Shown: piece by piece, positions 25,632-34,657 of the stretch
How positions within the stretch are numbered: position 1 is the first letter of the stretch
How the letters are laid out: each line of letters begins with the position of its first letter
Source: an uncultured Actinomycetes bacterium
GTDB taxonomy: Bacteria > Actinomycetota > Actinomycetes > Nanopelagicales > Nanopelagicaceae
Assembly: GCA_903863015.1 (NCBI GenBank)
Contig: CAIPAI010000032.1
Coordinates: 20,690-84,689, forward strand
Direction of reading: 5' to 3'
Length of the DNA: 64,000 nt
The notes under the pieces: model-generated
What the model saw: the letters and a program-made list of their open reading frames with translations, nothing else
What the model was told of the DNA's origin: nothing
Database searches by the model: none
Position numbers and translations under genes: made by a program

Positions 25632-26511
25632 GAATGTAGAGACACGGAGAATTCTCCTTGATGGGTATCCGGCTGAGGTAGTGCGCCACGGGGACGTTCT
25701 CGTAGCCGGAGACGGAAGAGAAGTAGCCATTGCAGATGCTACGCACTTGGCTCCAGTGGAACCTACCAAAATCATTGCAGTGCATCTGAACTTTCAGAGC
25801 CGTACTGACGAGTTCATGACCAAGCTCCCTCCTGCGCCTACTTACTTCCACAAACCCATCACGGCATTGAATTCCCACCATGGTGATGTGGTTCGCCCGC
25901 AGGGATGTAAGTGGCTCAATTATGAAGGCGAGATCGTTATTGTCATCGGACGAACTTGTCGCAACATTTCTCCCAAGGATGCCGCCGATTACATTGCCGG
26001 GTACACCATCGGCAATGATTACGGTTTGCACGATTTTAGAGATACCGATGCCGGTTCAATGCTGCGTGTAAAGGGGAGCGACACTCTTGCTCCGGTTGGT
26101 CCTGGCTTAGTTCGTAATTGGGATTTCAGAAATAAGCAGATCCGTACATTGGTAAATGGAGTTGTGAAGCAAGATGACAACACCAAAAATATGGAGTGGG
26201 ACATGCACTACTTGGTCGCTGACATCGCGCGTACCATCACCCTTGTTCCCGGCGACATCCTCTTCTCGGGTACGCCAGCATTTTCACGTCCTGTGCAACC
26301 AGGCGATTTAGTCGAAGTCGAAGTCGAAGGCTTGGGAATGCTCAGTAATCGAATCGTAGAAGGCCCAACGCCGATCCGCACAGATGTGGGCGCGCAACCC
26401 ACGGAGAGTGAAGAGGTTATCTCCACAGCCCTTGGCGGGGATTGGGAATTCCGCGGTATACGTACGCCATCTAAAGATCTCTACCCATCTCGAATTGAGG
26501 AGAAGAAGTGA
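25618..26511 (+). CDS. Fumarylacetoacetate hydrolase family protein (HpaG-like isomerase/decarboxylase candidate)
   Basis: A 297-residue FAH-fold protein with the metal site WLNYEGEIVIVIGR and the GYTIGNDYGLHDFR motif. C-terminally it carries LVPGDILFSGTP and the acid-rich EVEVEGLGMLSN. In hpa clusters FAH proteins decarboxylate and isomerise the C7 dicarboxylates formed after HpaD and HpaE. The ATG overlaps the hpaD end by 14 bases; GTG 25624 is an alternative. It is coupled by GTGA to the ferredoxin gene. Confidence 0.82.
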   Translation: MPVSKNVETRRILLDGYPAEVVRHGDVLVAGDGREVAIADATHLAPVEPTKIIAVHLNFQSRTDEFMTKLPPAPTYFHKPITALNSHHGDVVRPQGCKWLNYEGEIVIVIGRTCRNISPKDAADYIAGYTIGNDYGLHDFRDTDAGSMLRVKGSDTLAPVGPGLVRNWDFRNKQIRTLVNGVVKQDDNTKNMEWDMHYLVADIARTITLVPGDILFSGTPAFSRPVQPGDLVEVEVEGLGMLSNRIVEGPTPIRTDVGAQPTESEEVISTALGGDWEFRGIRTPSKDLYPSRIEEKK

Positions 26512-26693
26512 AGATTCACGTTGACATGGAGAAATGCCAGCATTACGGACAATGTGTCTTCGAAGCTGAAGATGTTTTCTCTTTAGGCGATGATGGGAAG
26601 TTGATTTACAAGGTTGATGTTGATGATAGTCGTCGCGCGGACGTGGAGTCCGCCGTCGATGTATGTCCGATGCAAGCCATTACGGTCGAGTAG
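26508..26693 (+). CDS. 3Fe-4S ferredoxin (P450-type)
   Basis: A 61-residue ferredoxin with only three cluster cysteines, CQHYGQC and the distal C of VCPMQA: the [3Fe-4S] pattern of actinobacterial ferredoxins that serve cytochromes P450. The start is GTG 26508, overlapping the FAH stop. The next gene is a ferredoxin reductase in the same reading frame, so this pair should carry electrons from NAD(P)H to one or both P450s at 19.4-21.8 kb. Confidence 0.92.
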   Translation: MKIHVDMEKCQHYGQCVFEAEDVFSLGDDGKLIYKVDVDDSRRADVESAVDVCPMQAITVE

Positions 26694-26699
26694 TCGTTC

Positions 26700-27878
26700 T
26701 TGAAGGTTCTTATCGTTGGTGCCGGGCTGGCGGGATTACGGACAGCAGAGTCCCTCCGTGGCGCGGGCTTTGCTGGCGAGATCACGCTCGTGGGGGATGA
26801 GCCTTACTTTCCGTATAACCGGCCACCACTTTCAAAAGATGCACTTGCTAACGGGCTAGAAATAGCGGACCTTGAGTTCAAGCGACGTGAAAGCGTCGCA
26901 GACGTAACCTGGATATTTGATGATTCTGCAACCAGCACTGATTATCAACAGCGGGGTGTGCTTCTTAAATCTGGGCGTCTCGAGTCTTTCGACGTCTTGG
27001 TTGCGGCTACAGGTATTCGCCCTCGCACGCTCAACGTTCCTGGTGCTGAGAAGAGCAAGTTTTCGCTCCGTAACTTTGCGGAAGCGCAAGAGCTCCGTAC
27101 TTCGATGTTGGGTGTCCAAAGAATTGTGATTGTCGGCGCAGGTTTCATTGGTTGTGAGATTGCGGCGACGGCTCGCAAACTTGGAATTGACGTAGCAGTG
27201 GTGGCGGCCGATCCAGAGCCGATGTTTCGGCCACTCGGTGCAGAGTTTGGCCATGCCATGAAACATCGCCATGAAGCACATGGCGTGAGCTTTCACATGA
27301 ACGCGAAAATCGCGGGGTATCTCGGAGGGGAGAGCGCCACCGGGGTATCTCTGGAGAGTGGCGAAGAAATTCTGGGTGACTTGTTGATCGAGGCCATCGG
27401 ATCACTTCCCAACACTGAATGGTTAGCGGGGGGATCTCTCGATCTCAAAGACGGCGTGCTCGTCGATTCTTCGATGCGTGCCACGGCCCCTAGCGATGTC
27501 TCTATTTACGCTGTAGGTGATGTTGCTCGATATGCATTCGATCTCTTCGATACCACTCCTCGCAGAATTGAACATTGGAATCTCCCTACGGAGACAGGTC
27601 GTCGAGCAGGCAAGTCGATTGCTCATTTTCTTCACACAGGTGAAGTACTTGCCGAGTCGGTTAATTTTGTCCCATCATTTTGGTCGGATCAATATGAAGA
27701 TAATCTGCAATCTTTTGGGATGCCCGGCATCGCTGACTCTATAAACGTGGTTGAAGGCGATCTCATGGGCGATTGTGTGGTCGAGTATTTGCGTGGCAAT
27801 AAAGTTGTGGGAGTCGTCGGTGTAAATACCAGCGCGAAATTAGCGCCGTATCGGAAGAGTTTTCAAGAAACTAATTGA
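26700..27878 (+). CDS. FAD-dependent ferredoxin reductase
   Basis: A 392-residue reductase of the putidaredoxin/rhodocoxin reductase type: FAD site VGAGLAGLRTAESLR, conserved PYNRPPLSK, NAD site IVGAGFIGCEIAA and the YAVGDVA segment. It shares the reading frame of the ferredoxin gene and is separated from it only by TAG and two codons. The only available start keeping the FAD motif is TTG 26700, with no clear Shine-Dalgarno, so translation may depend on the upstream gene. It completes a three-component P450 system. Confidence 0.92.
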   Translation: MKVLIVGAGLAGLRTAESLRGAGFAGEITLVGDEPYFPYNRPPLSKDALANGLEIADLEFKRRESVADVTWIFDDSATSTDYQQRGVLLKSGRLESFDVLVAATGIRPRTLNVPGAEKSKFSLRNFAEAQELRTSMLGVQRIVIVGAGFIGCEIAATARKLGIDVAVVAADPEPMFRPLGAEFGHAMKHRHEAHGVSFHMNAKIAGYLGGESATGVSLESGEEILGDLLIEAIGSLPNTEWLAGGSLDLKDGVLVDSSMRATAPSDVSIYAVGDVARYAFDLFDTTPRRIEHWNLPTETGRRAGKSIAHFLHTGEVLAESVNFVPSFWSDQYEDNLQSFGMPGIADSINVVEGDLMGDCVVEYLRGNKVVGVVGVNTSAKLAPYRKSFQETN

Positions 27879-28584
27879 GTACGTCAGAGAGCGTGACAGC
27901 AGCAAAGATAAAGAGGAATGTAGCCAGGGCGCGTTGGCGAAGCAGCGGATTAATGCGCTGAGTGAAACGGGCTGCGAGTAAGACGCCAAGTCCGGCAGCC
28001 AATCCGAGGAAGAGCGTATGCGTAGGCGGCATCACTCGTTTGCCAGCGAGCGCCGAGAGGGCGTTGATGGCTAAAACGAATGAACTTGTTCCTACTGCAA
28101 CAGACATTTTTAATTTGCTGATGAGGCGAAGCGCTGGAATGACCACAAAGCCAGCCCCAACGCCAAGGGCACCGGCCGCACTTCCTGCTAGCGCTGCACC
28201 GATCCAACCCTTCCAACTTGCGCTGGGCACCTCGCTCTTACTCCGTCGGAAGAGAGAGGCTGAGGAAGTGAAGAGCAGGATAGATAGCAAAATAGCGGTG
28301 AGAGTATTCGATGCATTGCGCATGAGATAACCAACGATGATGGCTGCGGGAATTGAGAGCACGAGAAAGGGCAGAGCTGCCCGGAAGTCGATCTCGCCTC
28401 GACGTGTAACCACCATGGTGTTGACTGCTCCCGAGATGAGCACGACCGAGAGTCCGGCGATAGAGGCTTCGCTGTAGGTCATGTTGAGTAGATGGACCGC
28501 GAGCGGAACAGTAAGTGAACCAGCGCCAGCTCCGAAGAAGGCCATAAAGCAGCCGAGTACTACACCGACGAGCAGTATCTCCAT
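27871..28584 (-). CDS. TauE/SafE family membrane protein (sulfite/organosulfur anion exporter-like)
   Basis: A 237-residue protein with seven or eight hydrophobic helices, two half repeats, and the family start MEILLVGVVLGCFMAFFGAG followed by a second GALGVGAGFVVIPAL segment. TauE/SafE proteins export sulfite, sulfoacetate or related anions. It is coupled to the sulfatase gene (its ATG overlaps the sulfatase stop) and converges on the ferredoxin reductase gene with eight bases of overlap. Confidence 0.85.
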   Translation of the reverse strand: MEILLVGVVLGCFMAFFGAGAGSLTVPLAVHLLNMTYSEASIAGLSVVLISGAVNTMVVTRRGEIDFRAALPFLVLSIPAAIIVGYLMRNASNTLTAILLSILLFTSSASLFRRSKSEVPSASWKGWIGAALAGSAAGALGVGAGFVVIPALRLISKLKMSVAVGTSSFVLAINALSALAGKRVMPPTHTLFLGLAAGLGVLLAARFTQRINPLLRQRALATFLFIFAAVTLSDVLN

Positions 28585-30164
28585 CAGGCAGAAGCCTTTG
28601 GCTTGCGACCTTCGTCTGCCAACGCCATCATTTCGCGTGCAAGCTTTTCAAAGGCTTCGCCACGCTCGTTTTTATGGGAGTCGGTGGAAAAGAGATTTTT
28701 ACCATCGTCTGCGTCGCTTGAGCGATCGTAGAGTTCGCCGTATTCCTGACCTGCGTAGGCGGTGAGTCGGTAATCAGGTGTAATAAGAGTACGCAGTCGT
28801 ACCGGCCCAGACATGCCTTCAAGGCCGAAGGGCTGATCTTCTTCCACGATGAGCGCATCGCGCCAGGGTTTCTTTGATTTACCAACGAGTGATCGTCCCT
28901 GAATACCTCGCCAACCACGGCATCCAGTGAGTTCGAGAAGCGTCGGCGCAATATCAGCGCTGGAAACGAGGCGATCATCAATCCCTAGATCGAGCATGGG
29001 TCCAGATATGAGAAGTGGCACCCGAGTTACTGCTTCGTAGTGCACAAAATGCTTAAGCATTAAACCGTGATCGCCAAAGAGATCGCCGTGATCGGTGGTG
29101 AAGACGATGATGAGCGGGCGATCTTTGGTGGCTTCGCGAGCAGCGCTCACTATCTTTCCTACGGCTTGATCAACAAATTGAATCTGGCCAATCTGCGCAC
29201 GCAGAGCATCTTGGAATTGCTCCACTGTAGGCGCCCATGTCATCGTGGGATCTTCCGGGGGAGTACCGCGGTGCGCGGCTATCTGTTGGAGATGCGGCGG
29301 CGACTCCGAGTGCGATGCGAAGAACGTTTCTGGAAGTGGCAGCGTGGTTGGATCTATATCCGGCATGAATTCTGCAGGCGGAGCAAATGGATGATGTGGA
29401 TCAGGGAAAGATACAAAGCAGAGGAAAGGATCCTCTGAGCTCGCAGCATCCTTTAAGCGCGCGGTGGCGCGCTCAACTACGAAAGATGATGGGTGGAGCT
29501 CTGCCGGTACTTGGGAAACGTAAACCTGATCCCAGTCGGCGCGCCTATCCTTTGAGTTTTGCCAACCAGCGAGCTCTTCAAGGTTGGCTCCACGCGATTT
29601 AGCCCAATGCCAGTAATGGCCACTTGGTCGATCGCCATGACCTACAGCTAAATCAACAGTGTCGAAGCCGTAGTAGTCAGTTGGTAATTCGATGTAGCCC
29701 TCGCGATGTCTTTCGGAGTTCTCCCATTGCTGCCAATCCTTACCTTCTCCGATTCCTGAGTAGACGCGAGCGTCGGGAAGGTCGTTGAGAACTTCTGGGG
29801 CGTGCTCTTCGATATCTGCGAGTTGGAATCCTTCATAGGGCCAACCCATTGTCTGGAAGTGTAATTTTCCAATAGCAGAAGTCTTGTAACCGGTGCGGCG
29901 CATCGAGCGCATAAAAGTTTCTGCTTGCCAATCGAGAGTGACGCCGTTTGTTCGTGTTCCGTGAACGGAGGGCCACCGCCCCGTTGCGATCGTTGCGCGG
30001 TTCGGCATGCAGGTTGGGTTAGCAACGTAAGCCCGGGTAAAACGTCGACTATCGAGTGCGATGGCATCGATGTGGGGAGTGCTGATCGGGAGATCTTTAT
30101 TGGCATGACCTAGATGGTCGGCGCGAAGTTGGTCGGCGACAATCACTAAGACGTTAGGGCGCAT
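28584..30164 (-). CDS. Sulfatase family hydrolase (Cys-type)
   Basis: About 526 residues of the alkaline-phosphatase-like superfamily: VIVADQLRADHLG metal site near the N-terminus, the formylglycine motif NPTCMPNRATIATG (C-x-P-x-R), and the second metal site TTDHGDLFGDHG. It should hydrolyse a sulfate ester or a phosphonate/phosphodiester, since related enzymes do either. No signal peptide is seen, so it acts in the cytoplasm. Start ATG 30164 has AAGGA upstream; the frame extends further into the previous gene without need. It follows the amidohydrolase by four bases. Confidence 0.88.
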   Translation of the reverse strand: MRPNVLVIVADQLRADHLGHANKDLPISTPHIDAIALDSRRFTRAYVANPTCMPNRATIATGRWPSVHGTRTNGVTLDWQAETFMRSMRRTGYKTSAIGKLHFQTMGWPYEGFQLADIEEHAPEVLNDLPDARVYSGIGEGKDWQQWENSERHREGYIELPTDYYGFDTVDLAVGHGDRPSGHYWHWAKSRGANLEELAGWQNSKDRRADWDQVYVSQVPAELHPSSFVVERATARLKDAASSEDPFLCFVSFPDPHHPFAPPAEFMPDIDPTTLPLPETFFASHSESPPHLQQIAAHRGTPPEDPTMTWAPTVEQFQDALRAQIGQIQFVDQAVGKIVSAAREATKDRPLIIVFTTDHGDLFGDHGLMLKHFVHYEAVTRVPLLISGPMLDLGIDDRLVSSADIAPTLLELTGCRGWRGIQGRSLVGKSKKPWRDALIVEEDQPFGLEGMSGPVRLRTLITPDYRLTAYAGQEYGELYDRSSDADDGKNLFSTDSHKNERGEAFEKLAREMMALADEGRKPKASA

Positions 30165-30168
30165 GACT

Positions 30169-31827
30169 TTATCCTTCCAGGCTTCCGTACTTACACTCTC
30201 CGGCGACCATCGTTGCCTGGACTTTACTCTCAAGGAGGGAACTTCCATCGTCGTTCCAGTCGATTTGGCGGTCGAGTAGAACTAAGTCTGCAGCGAATCC
30301 TTCCTGGATTTGCCCTCGCCATCCTTCTGTTCGATTTTGGCGTGCTCCGCCTTCAGTCATTGACCGTAAGCCATCGAGTAGTGAAATCTTTTGAACATCG
30401 TTCGGAGAAGCTTCAAGATCGCGGAGATCTCGCCGATGGGCAGTGACGACTATTCGCTTCCAGTCGGGTTCGGAAACAGGTGCGTCAGAAGAGAGAGCTA
30501 AGGGGATGCCAGCATCTAAAACGCTACGTAAGGGTTGATTAGCTCGAGCTCGAGTAATTCCAAGTTTTGCATCATTACCTTGCCCGACCATCCAACGAAT
30601 TAACGGATTCGTATTCAACCCGATTCCAGCTTCGCTCATTCTGCGCATATTGGATTCGCTCAAGTAGTTACCGTGAATCAAGTAATGCCCAGCTGTTCTA
30701 CCATCTTTTTGTGCTCGAATTATCGACTCGATGATGGCCTCGGACGTGGCATCTCCCGTTGAGTGAAGCCCTGCCTGCCAACCTCGTCGGTGAATCTCGT
30801 GAACTATGAGATCAAGTTCGCGGAGACGTTCATCGTCTGAGGAACCTTCGATTGTCATATGCCCACACGTGCCGTCGTCGTACGCCTCTTTCATCCATGA
30901 AGTTCTACTGCGGGGGACTCCGTCGGCAAAAATCTTTACCTGATCGATACCGAGAAAAGCGTGGGGGAGAAGTGGACGTGCCCTGCCGAAGTTCTCAAGG
31001 CCACTGGCGATATCTTTCACATTACTACCGCCGAGCCCGCTAAAGAGCAGCATCAATGTGGTGCGAATTGGTAGCTCTTCTGATTCAGCAAGGTCTTGAT
31101 AGATAGCGAGAGCTTCCTCGCCGGCTGCACCGCCAAGGAGTGAGTCCGCACCCGGTCCAATTCCCGGTTCTGTAAAGGCGGTGATTCCGCGAGAGAGCAA
31201 ATCTTCTACGCCCAACATGATTGCACTTCTTAAGTCCGCTCGACTGGGAGGAGGCATCTTTGCTAGCACGAGTGCGGATGCAGATTCGAAGAGTAAGCCG
31301 GTAGGGGTGCCATCGGAGTAGCGATCGATCCGTCCACCAATCGGATCAGGAGTATGCGCATCTATTCCTGCGTGCGTTAGTGCACTCTTATTTACTAAGG
31401 TGCTATGGCCCGTGAAGTCGCCCAATACGGTCGGTGCGTTAATGCCAGCTTCGGCGATGAGGGCACCTGTAGGGCGTTGCTCAGGGCCATCTCCTTTCAA
31501 AGAAGTGATGTCCCAACCTTGACCTCGGATCCATCCGTTCTTTTCAGGAAGCGCGCTGCGAAGGGTTGCAACAAAACGCTCGTTACTCTCTGCGCTGCGG
31601 AGGTCAACCGCGGTGAACGCTCTTCCCATTTCAACAAGGTGTAGATGTGAATCGTCGATGCCCGCGATCAAGGTCCTCCCGTGCAGATCGAAATTCTCAC
31701 CTTCTCTTGCCCGTCGTTCGCTGGACAACGAGATTGCGGCAATTTGCCCGGCGCGCACGCTCACATCGAAAAGGGTTGATGGGCTCTGGGCTAACGAAAC
31801 ATTTCTAAAGGTAATTTGAGAAGGCAC
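30169..31827 (-). CDS. Amidohydrolase family protein (YtcJ-like)
   Basis: A 552-residue metal-dependent hydrolase: GIDDSHLHLVEMGR (HxH metal pair), QVKIFADGV, a GLHSTGD histidine, YLIHGNYL, and LSSDAPV with the metal-binding aspartate. YtcJ-type enzymes hydrolyse N-acyl bonds or imidazolone-like rings; the substrate is unknown. The start is GTG 31827. It heads a three-gene minus operon with sulfatase and TauE-like exporter and is divergent from the ABC importer. Confidence 0.85.
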   Translation of the reverse strand: MPSQITFRNVSLAQSPSTLFDVSVRAGQIAAISLSSERRAREGENFDLHGRTLIAGIDDSHLHLVEMGRAFTAVDLRSAESNERFVATLRSALPEKNGWIRGQGWDITSLKGDGPEQRPTGALIAEAGINAPTVLGDFTGHSTLVNKSALTHAGIDAHTPDPIGGRIDRYSDGTPTGLLFESASALVLAKMPPPSRADLRSAIMLGVEDLLSRGITAFTEPGIGPGADSLLGGAAGEEALAIYQDLAESEELPIRTTLMLLFSGLGGSNVKDIASGLENFGRARPLLPHAFLGIDQVKIFADGVPRSRTSWMKEAYDDGTCGHMTIEGSSDDERLRELDLIVHEIHRRGWQAGLHSTGDATSEAIIESIIRAQKDGRTAGHYLIHGNYLSESNMRRMSEAGIGLNTNPLIRWMVGQGNDAKLGITRARANQPLRSVLDAGIPLALSSDAPVSEPDWKRIVVTAHRRDLRDLEASPNDVQKISLLDGLRSMTEGGARQNRTEGWRGQIQEGFAADLVLLDRQIDWNDDGSSLLESKVQATMVAGECKYGSLEG

Positions 31828-31910
31828 TTAGCGTTTCTAGGGCATCTTTCCGGTGGCGTCAACGTGCTGAGGTCGGCTTACTCAGGGTCGGCGTGTCGAA
31901 AATAAAAGTA

Positions 31911-31961
31911 TTGTCATTGGAGAATTACTCCGCTACGGTCAGACCGTTCGTACGCAAACGG
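31911..31961 (+). promoter_or_regulatory. Promoter with overlapping inverted repeats before the ABC importer operon
   Basis: TTGTCA (31911-31916), 17 bases, TACGGT (31934-31939) makes a good promoter ending about 40 bases before ATG 31984, which has GGAGG at 31974-31978. CGGTC-A-GACCG (31936-31946) overlaps the -10 and start point, and CCGTT-N8-AACGG (31944-31961) follows at once. Either could be an operator. Confidence 0.6.
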
Positions 31962-31983
31962 ATTTTGATACCCGGAGGTTTAC

Positions 31984-33087
31984 ATGCTCAAGACAAGTAC
32001 CCTGTCCAGAATCGCGGCGAGTGCGCTCATCGCTTCAGTGGCTTTTGCCCCCGGCGCTTTCGCCGCCAATAAGCCTGCTCCGAAACCGGTAACGAAGACG
32101 ACCGCTAAGCCAGTCGCCAAGCCGGTGGCCGCGCCTTCGGGACCGTGCGCAATCGTGACGCCAGCTCCAACGCTGCAAACAATCAAAATTGCTGGAACTC
32201 AGATCAACACGACCGCTGCCGTTCTCGCAGCTGATAAGGCTAATTGCTTTGCCAAGTACGGAATCAAGTTGGCTTGGACCGACGCGTTCCCTGCGCCGGG
32301 CGTTGCTCTCACGGCACTCGCCGGGGGATCTATTGAAGTGACATACGCACCCACAGTGCCGATCATCAACTTCGTAGTAAACGCTGGCTTGAAGGCCAAG
32401 ATTTTGGCACCAGGCGACGGATACGCCCCAGGGCAACAAGCGAAGATTCTCGATAGCGGTACCTCAAAGATGAACGATGACACCGCCGTCCTGGTTAAGA
32501 CTGGTGGTTCAATTAAGTCTTGGGCCGATCTTGAAGGTAAGACGGTCGCCGTCCCAGCCCGCAAGGCTCAGCTCGAAGTCACCATCGCTGCCAAGGTTCG
32601 CGAAGATGGCGGAGATCCCAGCAAGGTGAAGTTCCTTGCTCTCGGAATGCCAGACATGGCTGCCGCTATCAAGAAGGGCGATATTGACGCCGGTGGCGTT
32701 GTAGAGCCTTTTGGCACATCTGGACTTGCTGATGGGCTTACGCTTCTCGGATTCCCAGCTGCTGGTTTCTTCAATGATGGTGGCGCTGTCGGAGTTTGGT
32801 TGGCAACGGACGCCTGGGCATCCGCTCATCGCGATCTTGCGCTTGCTTTCCAGAAAGCTATGAGTGAGTCGAACGCCTGGGCTGCAGCTCCTGCAAACCT
32901 CTCCAAGGTTCGGGCAGAAATTCCTAAGATCACTGGTGTTACAGCAGCTGAAGCAGCGGCAAGCAATATCCCATTCTTGCCGACCGCAGCAGTTACAGCA
33001 TCGGATATTTCTAGTGTGGCAACCAAGATGAACTTCCTGGGCTACATCTCAAAGAAGGTTGATGCCGCTTCGCTACTATTTAAGTAG
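31984..33087 (+). CDS. ABC transporter substrate-binding protein (NMT1/TauA-like)
   Basis: A 367-residue exported protein. Signal peptide about 1-27 (cleavage after AFA), then a Lys/Pro/Ala-rich linker (about 28-52), then a two-lobe binding domain beginning QTIKIAGTQINTTAAVLAADK with GKTVAVPARKAQLEV and a VVEPFG hinge. There is no lipobox cysteine, so it is not a classical lipoprotein; the basic Pro-rich linker may tether it to the envelope. NMT1/TauA-type proteins bind pyrimidine precursors, sulfonates, nitrate or small aromatics. First gene of a five-gene operon. Confidence 0.88.
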   Translation: MLKTSTLSRIAASALIASVAFAPGAFAANKPAPKPVTKTTAKPVAKPVAAPSGPCAIVTPAPTLQTIKIAGTQINTTAAVLAADKANCFAKYGIKLAWTDAFPAPGVALTALAGGSIEVTYAPTVPIINFVVNAGLKAKILAPGDGYAPGQQAKILDSGTSKMNDDTAVLVKTGGSIKSWADLEGKTVAVPARKAQLEVTIAAKVREDGGDPSKVKFLALGMPDMAAAIKKGDIDAGGVVEPFGTSGLADGLTLLGFPAAGFFNDGGAVGVWLATDAWASAHRDLALAFQKAMSESNAWAAAPANLSKVRAEIPKITGVTAAEAAASNIPFLPTAAVTASDISSVATKMNFLGYISKKVDAASLLFK

Positions 33088-33134
33088 TAGCAACTGCTCG
33101 CAATCGGCTGGTAATTAGTACGAAAGGGTCGGTC

Positions 33135-33887
33135 GTGAGGTTTGCGAATCCGAAGAACTGGCTGTGGCTCATCTCCCTCGGGGGATCGATCCTCATCTGG
33201 CAATTGGTTTCCGTAAATCTCAACGACCGGCCTTTTCCGTCTGCATCGAAAATCTCTAACGCCCTATGGGCGATGCTTCAAACGGGCGAGTTTTGGGGCG
33301 ACTTAGGAGTCACCTTTTTAATTGCCATGGTGGGTCTCATAATCGGCATAGTCCTTGCTGTACCGCTGGGGTTGTTGGTGGGGCTCAACGAGTTTGCCTT
33401 TAGATCTACCAAGTTCATCCTGGACTTCTTGAAAGTAATTCCCCCCATCGTGGTACTTCCGCTCGTCTTGCTTATGTTTGGTACCACCATAAAATTCAGC
33501 ATTACGCTCGTGGTGTTTGGCGTTCTCTTCTCCGTGATTGTGCAAGCAACATATGGAGTGCGGGATACCGATCCGGTGTTGTTAGATACGCTTTCGGCAT
33601 TCAACGCTTCTAAATATGCGCGCTTAAAGTATGCGGTGTTACCTTCGGCCCTACCTTTCATTGCTACCGGTACGAAAATCGCAACTTCTGCAGCAGTCAT
33701 TGTGTCAATCGTTACCGGCCTGGTGGGTAGCGGCCCCGGGTTAGGTCACTCCCTCTCTGTTGCAGAAACCGGCGGTAACTTTCCCAATGTCTACGCCTAT
33801 GTCGTCGTCTTAGGAGTTGTCGGAATCCTCGTTAATATGCTGGTCTCTGCGATAGATAAGCGGATTATTTTTTGGCGAGGTAAATAA
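33135..33887 (+). CDS. ABC transporter permease (SsuC/TauC-type), first subunit
   Basis: A 250-residue inner-membrane protein with about six helices and the coupling loop near DTLSAFNASKYARLKYAVLPSALP (EAA-like region). Start GTG 33135 with AAAGGG upstream, 47 bases after the binding-protein gene. It is coupled to a second, different permease by TAATG, implying a heterodimeric channel. Confidence 0.9.
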   Translation: MRFANPKNWLWLISLGGSILIWQLVSVNLNDRPFPSASKISNALWAMLQTGEFWGDLGVTFLIAMVGLIIGIVLAVPLGLLVGLNEFAFRSTKFILDFLKVIPPIVVLPLVLLMFGTTIKFSITLVVFGVLFSVIVQATYGVRDTDPVLLDTLSAFNASKYARLKYAVLPSALPFIATGTKIATSAAVIVSIVTGLVGSGPGLGHSLSVAETGGNFPNVYAYVVVLGVVGILVNMLVSAIDKRIIFWRGK

Positions 33888-34657
33888 TGCTCGCACTTTT
33901 GCGTCGATTTCTTATTTCGAGTTGGCTTGTGGTGGTTCTGTTACTTTTCTGGTGGAAAGTATCGGCAAATTCAGAAAGTTACTTTTGGCCACCGCTAAGT
34001 CAAATCGCTTCCCAATTCAAAACGAACTGGCTTTTCGCAAACGTTGCAGATGATGTGCTTCCAAGTTTGAAGAATCTTGCTGTTGGTTATTTTATCGGCG
34101 CCCCATTGGCACTTTTTGTAGGTGCTCATTTAGGACTCAGCGAAATTGCACAGAAAATATTTTCGCCACTTGTTAACTTCTTCCGGTCGATTCCTGGGGT
34201 AGCACTGGTCCCTATCTTCATCATGCTCTTCGGTATCGGTGATCAATCTCGACGTGTCTCCATCGCTGTTGCGGTTTTCTTCCCTACCCTGATAGCCACA
34301 ATCGAAGCGGTGCGTACCTCTGATGCAGTGCTGTTGGACGTATCTCGCAGCTTTAGATTTTCATCTTTTCAGAGTCTCTGGCGAGTGCGTGTTCCAAGCG
34401 GGGCACCGATGATCTCGTCGGGTCTTCAGGTGAGCTTGCAGGTGGGATTCATAGTTATGATCGTGAGCGAAATGCTGGGTGCTTTTCGAGGGTTAGGAGC
34501 ATTCACGGTGGAGGCGCAACAATCATTCATGATTATTGATATGTGGACTGGCATCATCATGCTAGGAATTTTGGGTTACATCTTCAACGTAATATTCGAG
34601 TTAATAGAAAAGCGGGCCCTTCGCTGGTATCGCGGACAGAAAGGCCTCACCTCATGA
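33887..34657 (+). CDS. ABC transporter permease (SsuC/TauC-type), second subunit
   Basis: A 256-residue permease with six helices and the family segment FFRSIPGVALVPIFIMLFGIGDQSR, plus an EAA-like loop near FQSLWRVRVPSGAP. It overlaps the first permease by one base and the ATPase gene by four (ATGA). Most sulfonate or nitrate importers use one permease as a homodimer, so two genes side by side suggest a heterodimer. Confidence 0.9.
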   Translation: MLALLRRFLISSWLVVVLLLFWWKVSANSESYFWPPLSQIASQFKTNWLFANVADDVLPSLKNLAVGYFIGAPLALFVGAHLGLSEIAQKIFSPLVNFFRSIPGVALVPIFIMLFGIGDQSRRVSIAVAVFFPTLIATIEAVRTSDAVLLDVSRSFRFSSFQSLWRVRVPSGAPMISSGLQVSLQVGFIVMIVSEMLGAFRGLGAFTVEAQQSFMIIDMWTGIIMLGILGYIFNVIFELIEKRALRWYRGQKGLTS

